14,569 nt of DNA from Neisseriaceae bacterium (GTDB lineage Bacteria > Pseudomonadota > Gammaproteobacteria > Burkholderiales > Neisseriaceae), in NCBI GenBank assembly GCA_030146285.1, contig JASLBZ010000027.1, positions 1 to 14,569 of the forward strand, read 5' to 3'. The translations under genes were made by a program, and so were the position numbers. Each line of letters starts with the position of its first letter. Position 1 is the stretch's first letter. This document shows positions 14,401-14,569 of this stretch, piece after piece. Under the pieces are notes generated by a model. That model was given only the letters and a program-made list of their open reading frames with translations. It searched no databases and was not told the DNA's origin.

Positions 14401-14569
14401 CGGTTTCTTTACGACGCTCTTTGTATTTAGAAACGCCAGCGGCTTCCTCTAAAAAGCTGCGCAACTCTTCAGGCTTGGCCTCAATGATTTTGGAAATCAT
14501 GCCTTGCTCAATCACGGCATAGCCGCGTGCACCCACGCCAGTACCCAAAAATAAATCGGTAATATCGCG
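11465..14569 (-). CDS. smc: Chromosome segregation protein SMC (N-terminus outside window)
   Basis: The 1034 visible residues cover all but roughly the first 130 of a typical 1160-residue bacterial SMC. The window edge cuts within the N-terminal head just before FLGTGVGARGYAVIEQGMIS, so Walker A is not seen. After the conserved EEAAGVSKYKERRKET segment come a long coiled coil, a hinge (about 13000-13395, with CIITPEGYLID), the return coil, and the C-terminal head with the ABC signature LSGGEKALTA (about 11738-11767) and Walker B FCLLDEVDAPLDD (about 11660-11700). SMC is the ATPase of the condensin-like complex with ScpA and ScpB that organises and separates chromosomes. The coiled-coil arms are strikingly rich in glutamine, with runs of three and four. 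The GTG, TTG and ATG codons near 14548 are internal, since the frame continues to the edge as RDITDLF. The Nudix gene follows after 19 bases. Confidence 0.97.
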   Translation of the reverse strand, partial: RDITDLFLGTGVGARGYAVIEQGMISKIIEAKPEELRSFLEEAAGVSKYKERRKETASRLKDSQEHLQRLDDIQTELNRQVDKLDKQAKAASHYQSLRNALHEKQDWLDYLYLQDARSNHATASEHLSTEQTRLDELQHANEAINEASYQLQLQEREQQQTIQAQNANISTLKQQQVRLEEQTQQKKWQQQRLEDDKQQLQTKILQLNESILQANNSTEELQMVIEEKAITAETLEMAMADLQDATPQLEDALFTLEQAFNHQQQEQSRLKREQALLEQNIQFTEQKTTANQNQLDDLLLEKSQLDMPDENTIEEKNLLAQTALMALETVDVQIQQLEEQQSQLHDAFQAQQNRNHALLQQKVSISTELKTLSAQLKNQQQQANHQHIAWLQDAPLLWQSIEVTAPWQEAVSLVLDQRLFSRFFPDLDNAQLGQDLPTIIDTTIAHAPMRNSLAEQVLIKEHDGFAHAVALWLSPFVCADNLQTALSLRDSLLPNQCIITPEGYLIDTCSIQKLMPTQEVNVLVLQQQIDLLSSQLDQVLPELADTEEKILSLSSQRSDIGQALQTARANYKDQQNQAYKLQNEANALVLATKERHKRAHSIDAQVSDLQAAITDLNALLRQQQSHLKTLSDSTFALDDDFVALTERRESQQHTVKQHQLKLLEANRQIGLEQLELQKQQQQLQHLQHQKTMWLEQIQSHQEAQTELVLAAESLLDEDVALMALQTINEQLANEEEKSALLMNALQQMQSQLQACQEQQQQLTVKLPECQQSIQQSLLKQQEAQLAMERFQENLNSRHANFDLFKTETPPAKPSQLAVDIVELSKQIQRLGAVNLAALGELEEARERQSYYQNQYDDISNAISLLNEAIAKIDLETKTLFVATFDKVNEKMQSFFPTLFGGGEAKLHLVGDDVLEAGVSIMARPPGKKNSTIYLLSGGEKALTAMSLVFALFSLNPAPFCLLDEVDAPLDDANTSRFCRLVEQMSDKTQFLYISHNRLTMEMAEQLIGVTMQEKGVSRIVDVNIKEAINMAEAS

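Overview
The window is AT-rich (about 40% GC by eye), densely coded bacterial chromosome. It has signal-peptide-bearing periplasmic proteins, a ubiquinone-pathway flavin monooxygenase of the UbiM type and an SMC condensin. This points to a Gram-negative proteobacterium. The UbiM-like gene, and two exact copies of a 12-mer that I recall as a Kingella-type DNA uptake sequence, lean towards the Neisseriaceae or relatives. That placement is inference, not proof. No RNA genes, insertion sequences, CRISPR arrays or phage genes are visible.

Layout. Left part (1-3200): the tail of a small protein, possibly HutD/Ves family, converges on a divalent-anion/sodium symporter (DASS) gene on the minus strand, with a shared terminator between them. 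Divergent from the symporter lies a monocistronic periplasmic siderophore-binding protein. Its near-consensus promoter is covered by a clear Fur box, and a strong terminator follows it. Middle part (3314-8948), all on the plus strand: a D-2-hydroxyglutarate-dehydrogenase-type flavoprotein, an unrecognised membrane protein with a double zinc ribbon, a secreted Sel1-repeat protein, and the UbiM-like hydroxylase. Between the zinc-ribbon and Sel1 genes is a 392-base gap with hairpins and a doubtful 45-codon frame. Right part (9091-14569): an integral-membrane acyltransferase and a DUF2459/TIGR02117 protein on the plus strand converge with a minus-strand pair, smc (5' end outside the window) followed 19 bases later by an ADP-ribose pyrophosphatase-like Nudix hydrolase.

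Functionally this is mostly a housekeeping neighbourhood: dicarboxylate uptake, iron acquisition, hydroxyacid oxidation feeding electrons to the quinone pool, quinone synthesis, envelope modification, chromosome segregation and nucleotide clean-up. I see no clearly new multi-gene system. The most notable items are the Fur-controlled orphan binding protein, the unrecognised zinc-ribbon membrane protein, the unusual Nudix box (Gly to Pro plus one extra residue), the uptake-sequence-like 12-mers and the hairpin-flanked short frame at 6041-6178.
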